64,000 bases of DNA from Flagellimonas_A sp039592695 (GTDB lineage Bacteria; Bacteroidota; Bacteroidia; Flavobacteriales; Flavobacteriaceae). The stretch is from the NCBI RefSeq assembly GCF_039592695.1, contig NZ_JBBUTK010000002.1, positions 979,436 to 1,043,435 of the forward strand. The letters are read 5' to 3'. Shown piece after piece: positions 17,687-25,978 of the stretch (position 1 is its first letter; each line of letters begins with the position of its first letter). A program made the translations under genes and the position numbers. Below the pieces are notes generated by a model, which was given only the letters and a program-made list of their open reading frames with translations, was not told the origin of the DNA and did not search any database.

Positions 17687-17703
17687 AAGCAAATTGCCAC
17701 TCT

Positions 17704-18465
17704 ATGAAAATCGTAATTTCACCAGCAAAATCGCTTGATTTTGAATCAGAGCTGCCTACCAATAAGTATTCTCAGCCCCAGTTTTTGGAACAGTCGGAAA
17801 AGCTGAACAAAGTCTTGGCCAAGAAGAAGCCGAAGGCACTATCAAAATTGATGTCGATTTCTGAAAATTTGGCGGAACTCAATTGGCAGCGAAACCAAGA
17901 TTTTTCAGTGCCCTTCACCCCTGAGAATGCCCGCCCTGCGATGTACGCCTTCAATGGCGATGTGTACCAAGGACTGGATGCATACAGCATAGCCGAAGAA
18001 AAACTCGACCGTCTGCAAGACACTTTGCGGATTCTATCAGGATTGTACGGCATATTGCGGCCGTTGGATTTGATACAACCCTATCGTTTAGAGATGGGCA
18101 CACAACTCAAGATTGGTCGAAAAAAGAACCTACACGAGTTCTGGCAGAAAGAATTGACCGAATCTTTGAACAATGAATTGTCTGACAATGAATTGTTTAT
18201 CAATTTGGCAAGTAACGAATACTTTGGGGCCATTGATGAGAAAAAACTAAAAGTACCTGTCATCACGCCTGTTTTTAAAGACTGGAAGAACGACAAGCTG
18301 AAGGTCATCAGCTTCTTCGCCAAAAAGGCCCGGGGCTCAATGGTGCGCTATATTCTAGATACAGACGCTAAAACTTTAGACGACGTGAAAGGCTTTGATT
18401 ATGACGACTATATTTTTAGCAAAGAACATACGGTGAAACCCAATCACCCTGTTTTTGTGCGATAG
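17704..18465 (+). CDS. yaaA: Peroxide stress protein YaaA (DUF328)
   Basis: A 253-residue protein matching the whole YaaA family: N-terminal MKIVISPAKSLDFE, ARPAMYAFNGDVYQGLDA, LSGLYGILRPLDLIQPYRLEM, LINLASNEYFGAID and the C-terminal FFAKKARGSMVRYI. E. coli YaaA lowers free intracellular iron and limits Fenton damage during hydrogen peroxide stress. It is a single gene, with the repeat element 17 bases before its ATG, so the element may affect its expression. Confidence 0.94.
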   Translation: MKIVISPAKSLDFESELPTNKYSQPQFLEQSEKLNKVLAKKKPKALSKLMSISENLAELNWQRNQDFSVPFTPENARPAMYAFNGDVYQGLDAYSIAEEKLDRLQDTLRILSGLYGILRPLDLIQPYRLEMGTQLKIGRKKNLHEFWQKELTESLNNELSDNELFINLASNEYFGAIDEKKLKVPVITPVFKDWKNDKLKVISFFAKKARGSMVRYILDTDAKTLDDVKGFDYDDYIFSKEHTVKPNHPVFVR

Positions 18466-18501
18466 AATATTTTTTGGGATTCTACGTTCTTTTTAGAAAG
18501 G

Positions 18502-18870
18502 ATGTTGATGAAAAAAGTACTGCTATCTTTTGGTGTGGTTCTGGTTTGCGCGCTTTGGGCCTGCGATGATAGGGATGATAATTTGATGGCACCAAACATT
18601 CGCATTCAAAACCTGAGCAATTTAAATTTCGCCCAAGTGCAGGTTCGCAATGACAGTATGGTGTATGAAAACGTTCCGTCTGGCGGGTTTTCTGACTATC
18701 TGGAATATGAGGTTGCGTATCAACAAGATGCACTGACGGTTCAAACCGATTCGACATTTTTGAATTTTCAGCCCGATTCGCTTTCTGACCCCTTGCCACT
18801 CGGCCTGTACACCTACCAAATCTACATCTCTGAAGAAGGTGAAATTGAATTGGTGTTCAAGGTAGACTGA
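18502..18870 (+). CDS. Small predicted lipoprotein, unknown function
   Basis: A 122-residue protein beginning with a type II signal peptide: KKVLLSFGVVLVCALWAC, with the lipobox Cys at about residue 20. The mature part is acidic and contains IRIQNLSNLNFAQVQV, with a strand pattern that suggests a small beta-sandwich. No family is recognised. Two in-frame ATGs (18502 and 18508) are possible; the second has AGAAAGG 7 bases before it. The stop is 1 base from the stop of bTHX on the other strand. Confidence 0.7.
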   Translation: MLMKKVLLSFGVVLVCALWACDDRDDNLMAPNIRIQNLSNLNFAQVQVRNDSMVYENVPSGGFSDYLEYEVAYQQDALTVQTDSTFLNFQPDSLSDPLPLGLYTYQIYISEEGEIELVFKVD

Positions 18871-18871
18871 C

Positions 18872-19000
18872 CTATTTTGTTTTTGCAGGGTTTATCTTTT
18901 CTTCAATGGTTGTGCGTTTTTTTATTTTTCGCTTACGTCTAGCACCGTACGATTTGTTGGCAATCTTGCCGCGTTTTGTTTTGATATCTCCTTTTCCCAT
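18872..19000 (-). CDS. Small ribosomal subunit protein bTHX
   Basis: A 42-codon gene that is easy to miss. The translation begins MGKGDIKTKRGKIANKSYG and continues ARRKRKIKKR, the signature of the Thx/PSRP small basic protein of the 30S subunit, first seen in Thermus. It is highly basic and binds the head of the small subunit in Thermus. ATG at 19000 and TAG at 18872-18874. Upstream on the same strand is a perfect 9-bp-stem hairpin (19020-19041). Confidence 0.88.
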   Translation of the reverse strand: MGKGDIKTKRGKIANKSYGARRKRKIKKRTTIEEKINPAKTK

Positions 19001-19089
19001 ATTTTATTCTCTTTTGTTTGATTTCCTCGAAGGAGGAAATCTAAATTTATCCCTTTAAATTCAAAGAGTATTAAATTCAACTTTTTGCC

Positions 19090-19125
19090 ATTCCCGCTCC
19101 CGATAACTATCGGGAGGCGGGGAAT
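19090..19125. repeat. REP-like palindrome, copy 1 (imperfect)
   Basis: A 36-bp near-palindrome made of ATTCCCGCTCCCGATAAC and its approximate complement. It belongs to the same family as the perfect copy at 26599-26634 and the copy at 28669-28703. It lies between bTHX and the uracil-DNA-glycosylase-like gene. Confidence 0.8.
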
Positions 19126-19198
19126 CTCTAAACTATTCATTCTTAATTTAAATAAAATGAACGATTTCCCAAAATGGTCGTTTAGTATCTTTATGGCC

Positions 19199-19864
19199 AT
19201 GTTTCTGCATCGACATCCGTATCCTCCTTTTTTGTTCGAAGGCGTTGAAAAATTGATTGTGGGCACGCTGCCCCCGCCACGGTTCAGTACCCAAGAATTT
19301 AAAACTGGCGATGTTGATTTTTGCTACGGAAGTAGAGATGGCCAACTCTGGCCGATTTTGGATCGAATTTTTGAACTGGACCTTAAATTTGAGACCACCG
19401 AGGAAGCCATTGCACAGCGAAAAAACTTTTTGTTAGAACACAACATCGGTATCTGTGATATTGTCGAAAGTGCAGAACGCAAAAAAGTGGATGCTTCCGA
19501 TTTGGGCATGCAGCATATTGTGCTCCGTGATATTTTGAAGTATCTGCAACGATTCACTTCCGTGCATACGCTTCTCTTCACAGGAGGAAATAGCAAGAAC
19601 GGTCCTGAATATTTCTTCCGTAGACATTTGAAGGATCATGGTATGAAATTAGAGGTGGTTTCATCAGAAGTGCCACGCATCCATCAATTTGTGCATCCAT
19701 CCACAGAGAAAACCATCAAAACAGTGTCATTGACCGCCCCGTCAGGTGCTGCCAATCGTGCTGTGGGCAGTCTGTCACTGTATAAAAAATTGAAGGATGA
19801 AAATGCAGATTTCACCACCTTTGATTTTCGGGTGATGCAGTACAGACCCTTTTTCAAAAGTTAA
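19199..19864 (+). CDS. Uracil-DNA glycosylase family protein
   Basis: A 221-residue protein read from the ATG at 19199 (FLHRHPYPPFLFEGVEKLIV). The segment VEKLIVGTLPPPRFS is a motif-1-like GxxPPP stretch, and LLFTGGNSKNGPEYFFRRHL plus VSLTAPSGAANRA near the end resemble motif 3 of the UDG superfamily (Mug/SMUG-like fold). It may excise uracil or damaged bases, but the catalytic residue assignment is uncertain. The open frame continues upstream to 19085 through a REP-like palindrome, so the shorter start is preferred. Confidence 0.72.
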   Translation: MFLHRHPYPPFLFEGVEKLIVGTLPPPRFSTQEFKTGDVDFCYGSRDGQLWPILDRIFELDLKFETTEEAIAQRKNFLLEHNIGICDIVESAERKKVDASDLGMQHIVLRDILKYLQRFTSVHTLLFTGGNSKNGPEYFFRRHLKDHGMKLEVVSSEVPRIHQFVHPSTEKTIKTVSLTAPSGAANRAVGSLSLYKKLKDENADFTTFDFRVMQYRPFFKS

Positions 19865-19882
19865 TTTTTTGACACGCTTCTA

Positions 19883-20044
19883 AGAGCCTGTTTAAGTTTT
19901 TGTCAATTATTTTCTTATGACCCTTTTTCCACCCTTCTTCGTTAAAATTTTATACCGTAGCTTGGGCTATGCTCCAAAATTTTGCCTAAAAGGTCAAAAA
20001 AATGATCTGTAACAATTCTAATCACAAAAATTTAAACAGGCTCT
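19883..20044. repeat. MITE-like inverted-repeat element, copy 2
   Basis: A 162-bp element with 21-bp terminal inverted repeats having one mismatch (AGAGCCTGTTTAA at 19883-19895; complement ending at 20044). The internal hairpin AAAATTTTATACCGTAGC...GCTATGCTCCAAAATTTTG parallels copy 1. The trinucleotide TAA occurs on both sides if the ends are taken as GAGCCTG/CAGGCTC, compatible with a target-site duplication. No ORF. Confidence 0.8.
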
Positions 20045-20132
20045 AAACAAAATGTGATGTGGATAAAATAACTGGATTGCTATGGGTTTAATAACGATCT
20101 TTGACGTTTGTCAATAAAATTGCTGAAACCCA

Positions 20133-22688
20133 ATGGATCACATGCAACAGGCCAAACGGCTGGAAGAATTCAAGAAGTCGGTCACCAACAGGTTCAACAT
20201 CTACAACAGCCTCTTTTTGAGTTTGCCCTACACCGATATGGAAAATGTGGGCATGTTGGTGCCCCTGCTTTTCGAACAATGTGAAGAAGGATTGACAGCT
20301 GGCATGACACCCCAAGATATTTTGGAAAACTTTTTTGCAAATCTGGCCAACATTGACAACGAGCAAGAGCGTATTGATTTTATGTTCCGTATCATTCAGT
20401 ATGTTGAGCGGCAGGTAGTACTTTTTGATAGTGTCGAAGATGCTGCTTTTCCCAAATTACAGGAATATACCAGTTCGCTGTCCATAAAGGATTATTTTGA
20501 ATTGGTCGACCAGCACAAGAATTGGGACAAGATTGCAAAAAAACTGTCCACTTTCAGCGCTCGAATCGTATTGACGGCACACCCGACCCAATTTTATACC
20601 CCTGCCGTTTTGGATATTATCGCGGAGCTCAGGGCGTTGATCGATGAAAACAGGATTGATGATATTGATTTGACCTTGCAGCAGTTGGGCCTGACCTCGC
20701 TTATCAATGCCAAGAAGCCCACCCCGCTGGATGAGGCCAAGAACATCATCCATATTCTGCGACATACGTATTACCACGCCATCGGTGAATTGTTCGAATA
20801 TGTGAAAAGCAACATCAGGGATGCCAATTTTGATAACTATGACATCATAAAACTGGGTTTCTGGCCCGGTGGCGATAGAGACGGCAATCCTTTTGTAACT
20901 GCAAAAATGACCAGAAAAGTGGCAGACGAGCTACGGCTGACACTGATGAAATGCTACTATAATGACCTAAAGGTATTGCGCAAAAAACTGACCTTCAAAG
21001 GTCTTCAAGAACCTCTGAACGACTTGAACATCAAGCTTTACAAAGCCATGTTTCAAGAGAATTTTTTGCTGTCGTATGATGAAATTGTGGAAAAGCTTTC
21101 CGAAATCAGACAGATACTTATCGAACAATACCATTCTTTGTATTTGGATGATTTGAACAAACTATTGAACCGTGTCCATATTTTCAAGACCCATTTCGCC
21201 ACGTTGGATATCCGTCAAGACCACAGCAAGCATTATCTGGTAGTGGAAACCATTTTAAAGAAGCAAGGTGCCATCAAAGACAATTTAAACGAACTCTCAG
21301 AAAAGGAACTGGTTTCATGGTTGTTGAAGAAAGAGCTGTCATTGAACCCCAATGATTTTGACGAAGACATTGTGAGCGATACGATTGTCAATATATTCCA
21401 GCTTAAAGAAATTCAAGATAGAAATGGGGAAGGGGGCTGCAACCGGTACATCATCAGCAATTCAGAGGACATCTTTTCGGTACTCTTCGTATTTGGACTG
21501 TTCCGTTGGTGCGGTTGGAAGGCAGAGGAAATCACTTTTGATATCATCCCCCTATTTGAAACGATGAAGGGCATGGAAGCGTCAGAAGCTGTGATGCAAA
21601 CGCTATTTGACACTCCAATGTACAGAAAACATCTAGAAAGGCGGGGCGATACCCATACCATTATGTTGGGCTTCTCTGATGGCACCAAAGATGGGGGCTA
21701 TTTAAAGGCCAACTGGAGCATTTTGAAGACCAAAGAGACCTTGAGCAAAGTCTGCAAAAAGAATGACATCAAGGCGATTTTCTTTGATGGCAGAGGAGGG
21801 CCACCTGCACGCGGTGGCGGTAAAACGCACCGTTTTTACGCGGCCCAGACCAAAGATGTCGCCAATCATGAAATTCAATTGACCATACAGGGGCAGACCA
21901 TTACAAGTACCTACGGAACGAAAGAACAGTTCATTCATAATGCCGAGCAGATGCTCACGGCAGGTTTGAGCAATAACCTGTTTGGTAAAGAGCATGTCAT
22001 TTCAGGTGCCCAACGAAAGTTGATAGAAGAACTTTCTGAGTTAAGCTTTGAAAAGTATGAGAATCTCAAACAACACGAGAAGTTTATTCCATATTTGGAG
22101 CAGCGTAGTACGTTAAAATATTATTCCAATGCAAATATTGGCAGCCGACCTGGTAAACGGGGCAATAAAAAACAATTGACCCTTTCAGATTTACGTGCGA
22201 TTTCTTTTGTGGGTTCATGGAGCCAATTGAAACAAAACGTACCGGGGTATTTTGGTCTGGGAACCGCCATTCAAAAGTTTAAGGATGAAGGCAGATTGAA
22301 TGAGATAAAAAAGCTGTACAAAGAAGTTCCCTTTTTTAGGGCATTGATGCACAACAGTATGATGTCTTTGGCCAAGACCAATTTCAATTTGACCAGTTAC
22401 ATGAAAGAGGATGCCGAATTTGGAACATTCTGGACTATTCTGTATAATGAGTTTCAATTGTCAAAAAAGATGCTTTTACAGATTTCTGGCCATAAGATTT
22501 TGATGGAGGATGAGGCAGTTTCTAGGGAATCAGTAAAAATTCGCGAGAAAATTGTATTGCCCTTGTTGGTGATTCAACAGAACGCATTGTACCGTATCAC
22601 CCAAAATTCTGAGTACAAACAGTTGTACGAGAAAATAGTGACCCGTTCACTTTACGGCAATATCAACGCAAGCCGCAATTCAGCATAA
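20133..22688 (+). CDS. ppc: Phosphoenolpyruvate carboxylase
   Basis: An 851-residue anaplerotic enzyme that carboxylates PEP to oxaloacetate. It shows the catalytic His motif VLTAHPTQF (about residues 148-156), GFWPGGDRDGNPFVT, the mobile loop GFSDGTKDGGYL, and FFDGRGGPPARGGGKTHRF with the essential Arg and Lys. The C-terminus ends RNSA rather than the classical QNTG, so the usual terminal Gly that closes the active site is absent or replaced. It is followed directly by a strong terminator. It is preceded by 268 bases containing the MITE-like element. Confidence 0.95.
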   Translation: MDHMQQAKRLEEFKKSVTNRFNIYNSLFLSLPYTDMENVGMLVPLLFEQCEEGLTAGMTPQDILENFFANLANIDNEQERIDFMFRIIQYVERQVVLFDSVEDAAFPKLQEYTSSLSIKDYFELVDQHKNWDKIAKKLSTFSARIVLTAHPTQFYTPAVLDIIAELRALIDENRIDDIDLTLQQLGLTSLINAKKPTPLDEAKNIIHILRHTYYHAIGELFEYVKSNIRDANFDNYDIIKLGFWPGGDRDGNPFVTAKMTRKVADELRLTLMKCYYNDLKVLRKKLTFKGLQEPLNDLNIKLYKAMFQENFLLSYDEIVEKLSEIRQILIEQYHSLYLDDLNKLLNRVHIFKTHFATLDIRQDHSKHYLVVETILKKQGAIKDNLNELSEKELVSWLLKKELSLNPNDFDEDIVSDTIVNIFQLKEIQDRNGEGGCNRYIISNSEDIFSVLFVFGLFRWCGWKAEEITFDIIPLFETMKGMEASEAVMQTLFDTPMYRKHLERRGDTHTIMLGFSDGTKDGGYLKANWSILKTKETLSKVCKKNDIKAIFFDGRGGPPARGGGKTHRFYAAQTKDVANHEIQLTIQGQTITSTYGTKEQFIHNAEQMLTAGLSNNLFGKEHVISGAQRKLIEELSELSFEKYENLKQHEKFIPYLEQRSTLKYYSNANIGSRPGKRGNKKQLTLSDLRAISFVGSWSQLKQNVPGYFGLGTAIQKFKDEGRLNEIKKLYKEVPFFRALMHNSMMSLAKTNFNLTSYMKEDAEFGTFWTILYNEFQLSKKMLLQISGHKILMEDEAVSRESVKIREKIVLPLLVIQQNALYRITQNSEYKQLYEKIVTRSLYGNINASRNSA

Positions 22689-22715
22689 AAAAGCCCCGAT
22701 TTTCGGGGCTTTTTT
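22687..22715 (+). terminator. Intrinsic terminator after ppc
   Basis: The stem AAGCCCCGA / TCGGGGCTT with a TTT loop is followed by a T run. Its A run upstream makes it usable from both directions, so it could also end the small gene on the minus strand. Confidence 0.88.
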
Positions 22716-22732
22716 ATAAGATTATCCAAGTC

Positions 22733-22876
22733 CTATTGCTTGTTCTGTTGATTTTTTATTGTTTTCTCATCAATATCGAATTTGTTGGTATCGATATTGG
22801 TGTTGCCAATAGGATTTGTTGGATCGTTTTGTTCTGTTTTTCTTCTAAACTTTCTTTTATCTTTTATAATTCCCAT
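22733..22876 (-). CDS. Small hypothetical basic protein (47 aa)
   Basis: An ATG-to-TAG frame of 48 codons. The translation starts MGIIKDKRKFRRKTEQ and continues NDPTNPIGNTNIDTNKFDID. It is basic at the N-terminus, then rich in Asn, Asp, Thr and Ile, with no signal peptide or membrane helix. It fills the gap between the ppc terminator and the plug-domain gene. Biased composition and clean boundaries favour a real gene, but I recognise no family and small size makes chance possible. Confidence 0.45.
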   Translation of the reverse strand: MGIIKDKRKFRRKTEQNDPTNPIGNTNIDTNKFDIDEKTIKNQQNKQ

Positions 22877-23061
22877 ATTTTCTATTTGTGTTAGCTAGGA
22901 ATATAACGGCTTAGCATTCCAATCTCCGTTAAGAGCCTTGTAAAACTTTGTTAGTGAGTGTTAATGTCTTTTTTTAAATTGATTGAGAGTCATTAGGGCG
23001 TGATGAAGACGCATAATCTGTAGTTTGTGTGTATTATTGTAATTCATATTAATATCAAATT

Positions 23062-23757
23062 ATGCTATCTAAAAAGATGAAAACACTTGTTTTGATAATT
23101 TTAGCTGTTTCTTTTGCCATGCCTTTATTTTCACAAAAAAAGGGCGGAAAACTAAATGTTACGGGAACAGTCACGAATTTTGAAAATCACCCAATACGAG
23201 GGGTTACTATTTATGTTGATTCGGTCAAAACAAAAGGAAAAACCAATAAGAAGGGGAGCTTTAAATTAAAGCTTGATAAAACTCCATCTACATTATCTTT
23301 TTATTCACCCACACACGGAATCGGGAATGTGCCTTATAGGGGCAAGGCAGTCATTGACTTTTCATTTTCAAAAGACAGTAAATTCTTAAGCATAGATGAT
23401 CTTGCTGATATGGGTTATCGTGAACCCTTTAAAAAAGTTTATGGATCGGGTGAAATCAATTTTGAGAATGATCCAAGTGTTTTAAACTATACAGATATAT
23501 TTCAATTGATCGGAGTAAGGTTTGCCGGTGTTACCGTTGTTGATGACACTATCAGTATTAGGGGTTCAGCAAATGCTTCTATGACCGAAAATGTTAACAG
23601 AGAACCTCTTTATTTAGTCAACGGATCACCGGTTTCTAGTATAGCGGCTATTGCCCCCGATCAAGTCAAATCAATTAAAATCATGAAAAGCTCTGAGTCT
23701 GGCCGATATGGCATGAGGGGAGCGAATGGGGTAGTGTCCATAACTCTGAAAAATTGA
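23062..23757 (+). CDS. Barrel-less TonB plug-domain protein
   Basis: A 231-residue secreted protein: signal peptide (about 1-24, ending LFSQ), a carboxypeptidase-regulatory-like beta domain (LNVTGTVTNFENHPIRGVTI..., about 30-105), then a TonB receptor plug-like domain (TISIRGSANASM, REPLYLVNG, QVKSIKIMKSSESGRYGMRG). It stops where a TonB-dependent receptor would continue into its 22-strand barrel, so it cannot transport by itself. The gene looks more AT-rich than ppc and the trp genes. A partner role with an outer-membrane complex is inference. Confidence 0.75.
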   Translation: MLSKKMKTLVLIILAVSFAMPLFSQKKGGKLNVTGTVTNFENHPIRGVTIYVDSVKTKGKTNKKGSFKLKLDKTPSTLSFYSPTHGIGNVPYRGKAVIDFSFSKDSKFLSIDDLADMGYREPFKKVYGSGEINFENDPSVLNYTDIFQLIGVRFAGVTVVDDTISIRGSANASMTENVNREPLYLVNGSPVSSIAAIAPDQVKSIKIMKSSESGRYGMRGANGVVSITLKN

Positions 23758-23888
23758 AATCGCATAGAATTAATTCTCAGCTTTCTACTTTTTCTTGACA
23801 CTATTCAATTTTAGGATTTGTTTGATTACATGAAAAGCAGTTTTGTCATTTTATGACTTCTTCTTCCCTGTCTAGAAATAATAACAAT

Positions 23889-24680
23889 CTATCGAATTTC
23901 CTGAATGAAGTCAGCAATTTTATGAACGCCATTTTGAGTCAAATGTTTGATAAAGGTTGAACCAATAATGGCTCCTTTTGCTTTGGCTGTAGCTGCTTGA
24001 AAGGTTTCTGCATTGCTAATGCCAAAACCAACAATTTGAGGATTTGCGAGCGATAGTGAAGCAATCCGTTGAAAATATTCCATTTGCTCCTTTCCAAAAC
24101 CACTTTTTGCTCCTGTCGTGCTTGCAGAACTGACCATATAGATAAATCCGTCAGAAGCGTTATCGATGGCGCGGATACGTTTCTCGCTGGTCTGCGGCGT
24201 GATCAAAAACACATTGATCAATCCATATTTTTTATAAATGGATTCGTATTTTTCCAGATAGACATCCAATGGTAGGTCGGGAAGAATCAATCCATCAATA
24301 CCGATTTCAGCACATTTTTTACAGAATTTTTCAACTCCATACTGCAACACAGGATTAAAGTATCCCATAATAATCAGAGGAATGGTAACCGAACTCCTTA
24401 CATCCTTCAATTGTTCGAATAGCAGTTCTGTGGTCATTCCATTTCTTAACGCCGTGGTTGAACTTTCTTGAATAGTGGGGCCATCAGCCAAGGGGTCACT
24501 GAACGGAAGGCCTATTTCAACCATGTCCACCCCCGCTTTTTCCAGCTCATGGATGATGGGCACCGTATCTTCTAGATTGGGGTAGCCCGCCGTAAAATAG
24601 ATGGAGAGAAGTTTTCCTGCCTTGCCGGCAGGCAGGATATCTTCTTGGAGTTTATTCTTTATCCTATTTTCTTTCATCAT
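23889..24680 (-). CDS. trpA: Tryptophan synthase alpha subunit
   Basis: A 263-residue subunit that splits indole-3-glycerol phosphate into indole and glyceraldehyde 3-phosphate. The family motif MVEIGLPFSDPLADGPTIQ is intact, containing the catalytic Glu (E in EIGLPFSDP); the catalytic Asp is in the GLILPDLPLD strand. Near residue 15, DILPAGKAGK is inserted between LQE and LLSIYFTAGYPN, and is encoded by a palindromic repeat (24616-24636). The open frame runs 26 codons upstream, but those lie in intergenic repeats, so the ATG at 24680 (or 24677) is used. Last gene of the trp operon. Confidence 0.94.
   Translation of the reverse strand: MMKENRIKNKLQEDILPAGKAGKLLSIYFTAGYPNLEDTVPIIHELEKAGVDMVEIGLPFSDPLADGPTIQESSTTALRNGMTTELLFEQLKDVRSSVTIPLIIMGYFNPVLQYGVEKFCKKCAEIGIDGLILPDLPLDVYLEKYESIYKKYGLINVFLITPQTSEKRIRAIDNASDGFIYMVSSASTTGAKSGFGKEQMEYFQRIASLSLANPQIVGFGISNAETFQAATAKAKGAIIGSTFIKHLTQNGVHKIADFIQEIR
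24616..24636 (-). repeat. Palindromic repeat inside trpA coding sequence
   Basis: Ten-base arms (CCTGCCT-type) pair across a GCCGGC centre with one bulged base. On the coding strand it encodes most of ILPAGKAGK, in frame, in the N-terminal loop of TrpA before the first barrel strand. Confidence 0.75.
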
Positions 24681-24693
24681 TTCGGTATTTATT

Positions 24694-24793
24694 CCCCTTT
24701 TGAAGGGAGCAATCCCGAATTTATTCGGGATGGGGGATGTTAACACCCCTGCTAGCAAAGTGAAACTTTGCTGCGCTGTCCCCTCAAGGGGAC
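24694..24793. repeat. Compound intergenic repeat between trpB and trpA
   Basis: Four hairpins in about 100 bases: CCCTT/AAGGG near 24695, ATCCCGAAT/ATTCGGGAT at 24712-24731, GCAAAG/CTTTGC at 24755-24771 and GTCCCC/GGGGAC at 24778-24793. No coding capacity. It occupies almost the entire trpB-trpA gap. Confidence 0.7.
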
Positions 24794-24796
24794 AAT

Positions 24797-25978
24797 TTAC
24801 AGTTTGAAATATCTGATATACGTGTCCAAATCCTTATCCCCACGACCGGAAAGGTTGACAACCACAATAGCATCTTTTTCGAATTTTTTATAATCAAATA
24901 TGGCGAAGGCATGGCTTGTTTCAATAGCTGGAATTATTCCTTCGAGCTGGGACATTTCCAGTCCAGCTGTCATGGCCTCATCATCGGTGATGGAAATAAA
25001 TTCTCCCCTGCCACTTTTGAACAAATGGGCATGCATGGGTCCAACACCAGGGTAATCTAATCCAGCCGAGATGGAGTATGGTTCGGTAATCTGTCCGTCA
25101 TCGGTCTGCATTAATAAAGTTTTACTACCGTGGATGATGCCCACTTTCCCTAAAGCAGAAGTTGCGGCACTTTCACCAGAATTGACACCTTTCCCAGCGG
25201 CTTCTACAGCAATGATTCCAACTTTCGGGTTATCCAAATAGTGGTAGTATATGCCTGCAGCATTGCTGCCACCACCCACACAGGCAACCACATAATCGGG
25301 ATTTTCACGTCCTTCTTTTTCTAGTAACTGCCATTTTACCTCTTCGGATATCACCGATTGAAATCGCGCTACCATATCTGGGTAGGGGTGTGGCCCAACC
25401 ACGGAACCAATAATATAATGTGTGTCAACGGGATTATTGATCCAGTCGCGAATGGCCTCATTGGTGGCGTCCTTTAAAGTTCTGCTTCCTGACTTTGCAG
25501 CTCGCACTTCAGCGCCCAACATTTTCATTCGGGCCACATTCGGGGCTTGTCTGGCAATGTCAATTTCACCCATGTACACCACACATTCAATGCCCATGAG
25601 CGCACAGACCGTGGCAGTGGCCACGCCATGTTGACCAGCACCTGTTTCAGCGATGATACGGTTTTTGCCCAATTTTTTTGCCATCAAAATCTGACCGATG
25701 GTATTATTGACCTTATGGGCACCCGTATGGCACAGATCCTCACGCTTGAGGTAGATTTTGGTTTGGTGTTTTTCCGATAGCCGCTCGGCAAAATAGAGCG
25801 GGCTGGGCCGACCCACATAGTCTTTTAGCAACTGATGGAACTCTTTTTGAAATTCCTCAGTTTCCATAATCTGGATATAGTTCTGTCGCAACTCCTCACA
25901 GTTGGGGTATAACATTTCGGGAATGTACGCCCCTCCAAATTCTCCGTAATAGCCACGTTCGTCAGCGTGATAACTCAT
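24797..25978 (-). CDS. trpB: Tryptophan synthase beta subunit
   Basis: A 393-residue PLP enzyme that condenses indole with serine. YLKREDLCHTGAHKVNN holds the PLP-binding Lys (HKVNN), GAGQHGVATA and CVGGGSNAAGI bind the phosphate, and the C-terminal NLSGRGDKDLDTY is typical. The N-terminal GYYGEFGGAYIPEML is the family's start region. It overlaps trpF by 17 bases, so translation of the two is probably coupled. A 116-base repeat-filled gap follows before trpA. Confidence 0.97.
   Translation of the reverse strand: MSYHADERGYYGEFGGAYIPEMLYPNCEELRQNYIQIMETEEFQKEFHQLLKDYVGRPSPLYFAERLSEKHQTKIYLKREDLCHTGAHKVNNTIGQILMAKKLGKNRIIAETGAGQHGVATATVCALMGIECVVYMGEIDIARQAPNVARMKMLGAEVRAAKSGSRTLKDATNEAIRDWINNPVDTHYIIGSVVGPHPYPDMVARFQSVISEEVKWQLLEKEGRENPDYVVACVGGGSNAAGIYYHYLDNPKVGIIAVEAAGKGVNSGESAATSALGKVGIIHGSKTLLMQTDDGQITEPYSISAGLDYPGVGPMHAHLFKSGRGEFISITDDEAMTAGLEMSQLEGIIPAIETSHAFAIFDYKKFEKDAIVVVNLSGRGDKDLDTYIRYFKL

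Noticed and set aside
17463..17703. Insertion sequence with transposase
   Set aside because: Inverted repeats are present, but the 164-bp element has no coding frame.
19085..19198. Extended start of the UDG-like protein
   Set aside because: The extra codons translate a REP-like palindrome, so a later ATG is preferred.
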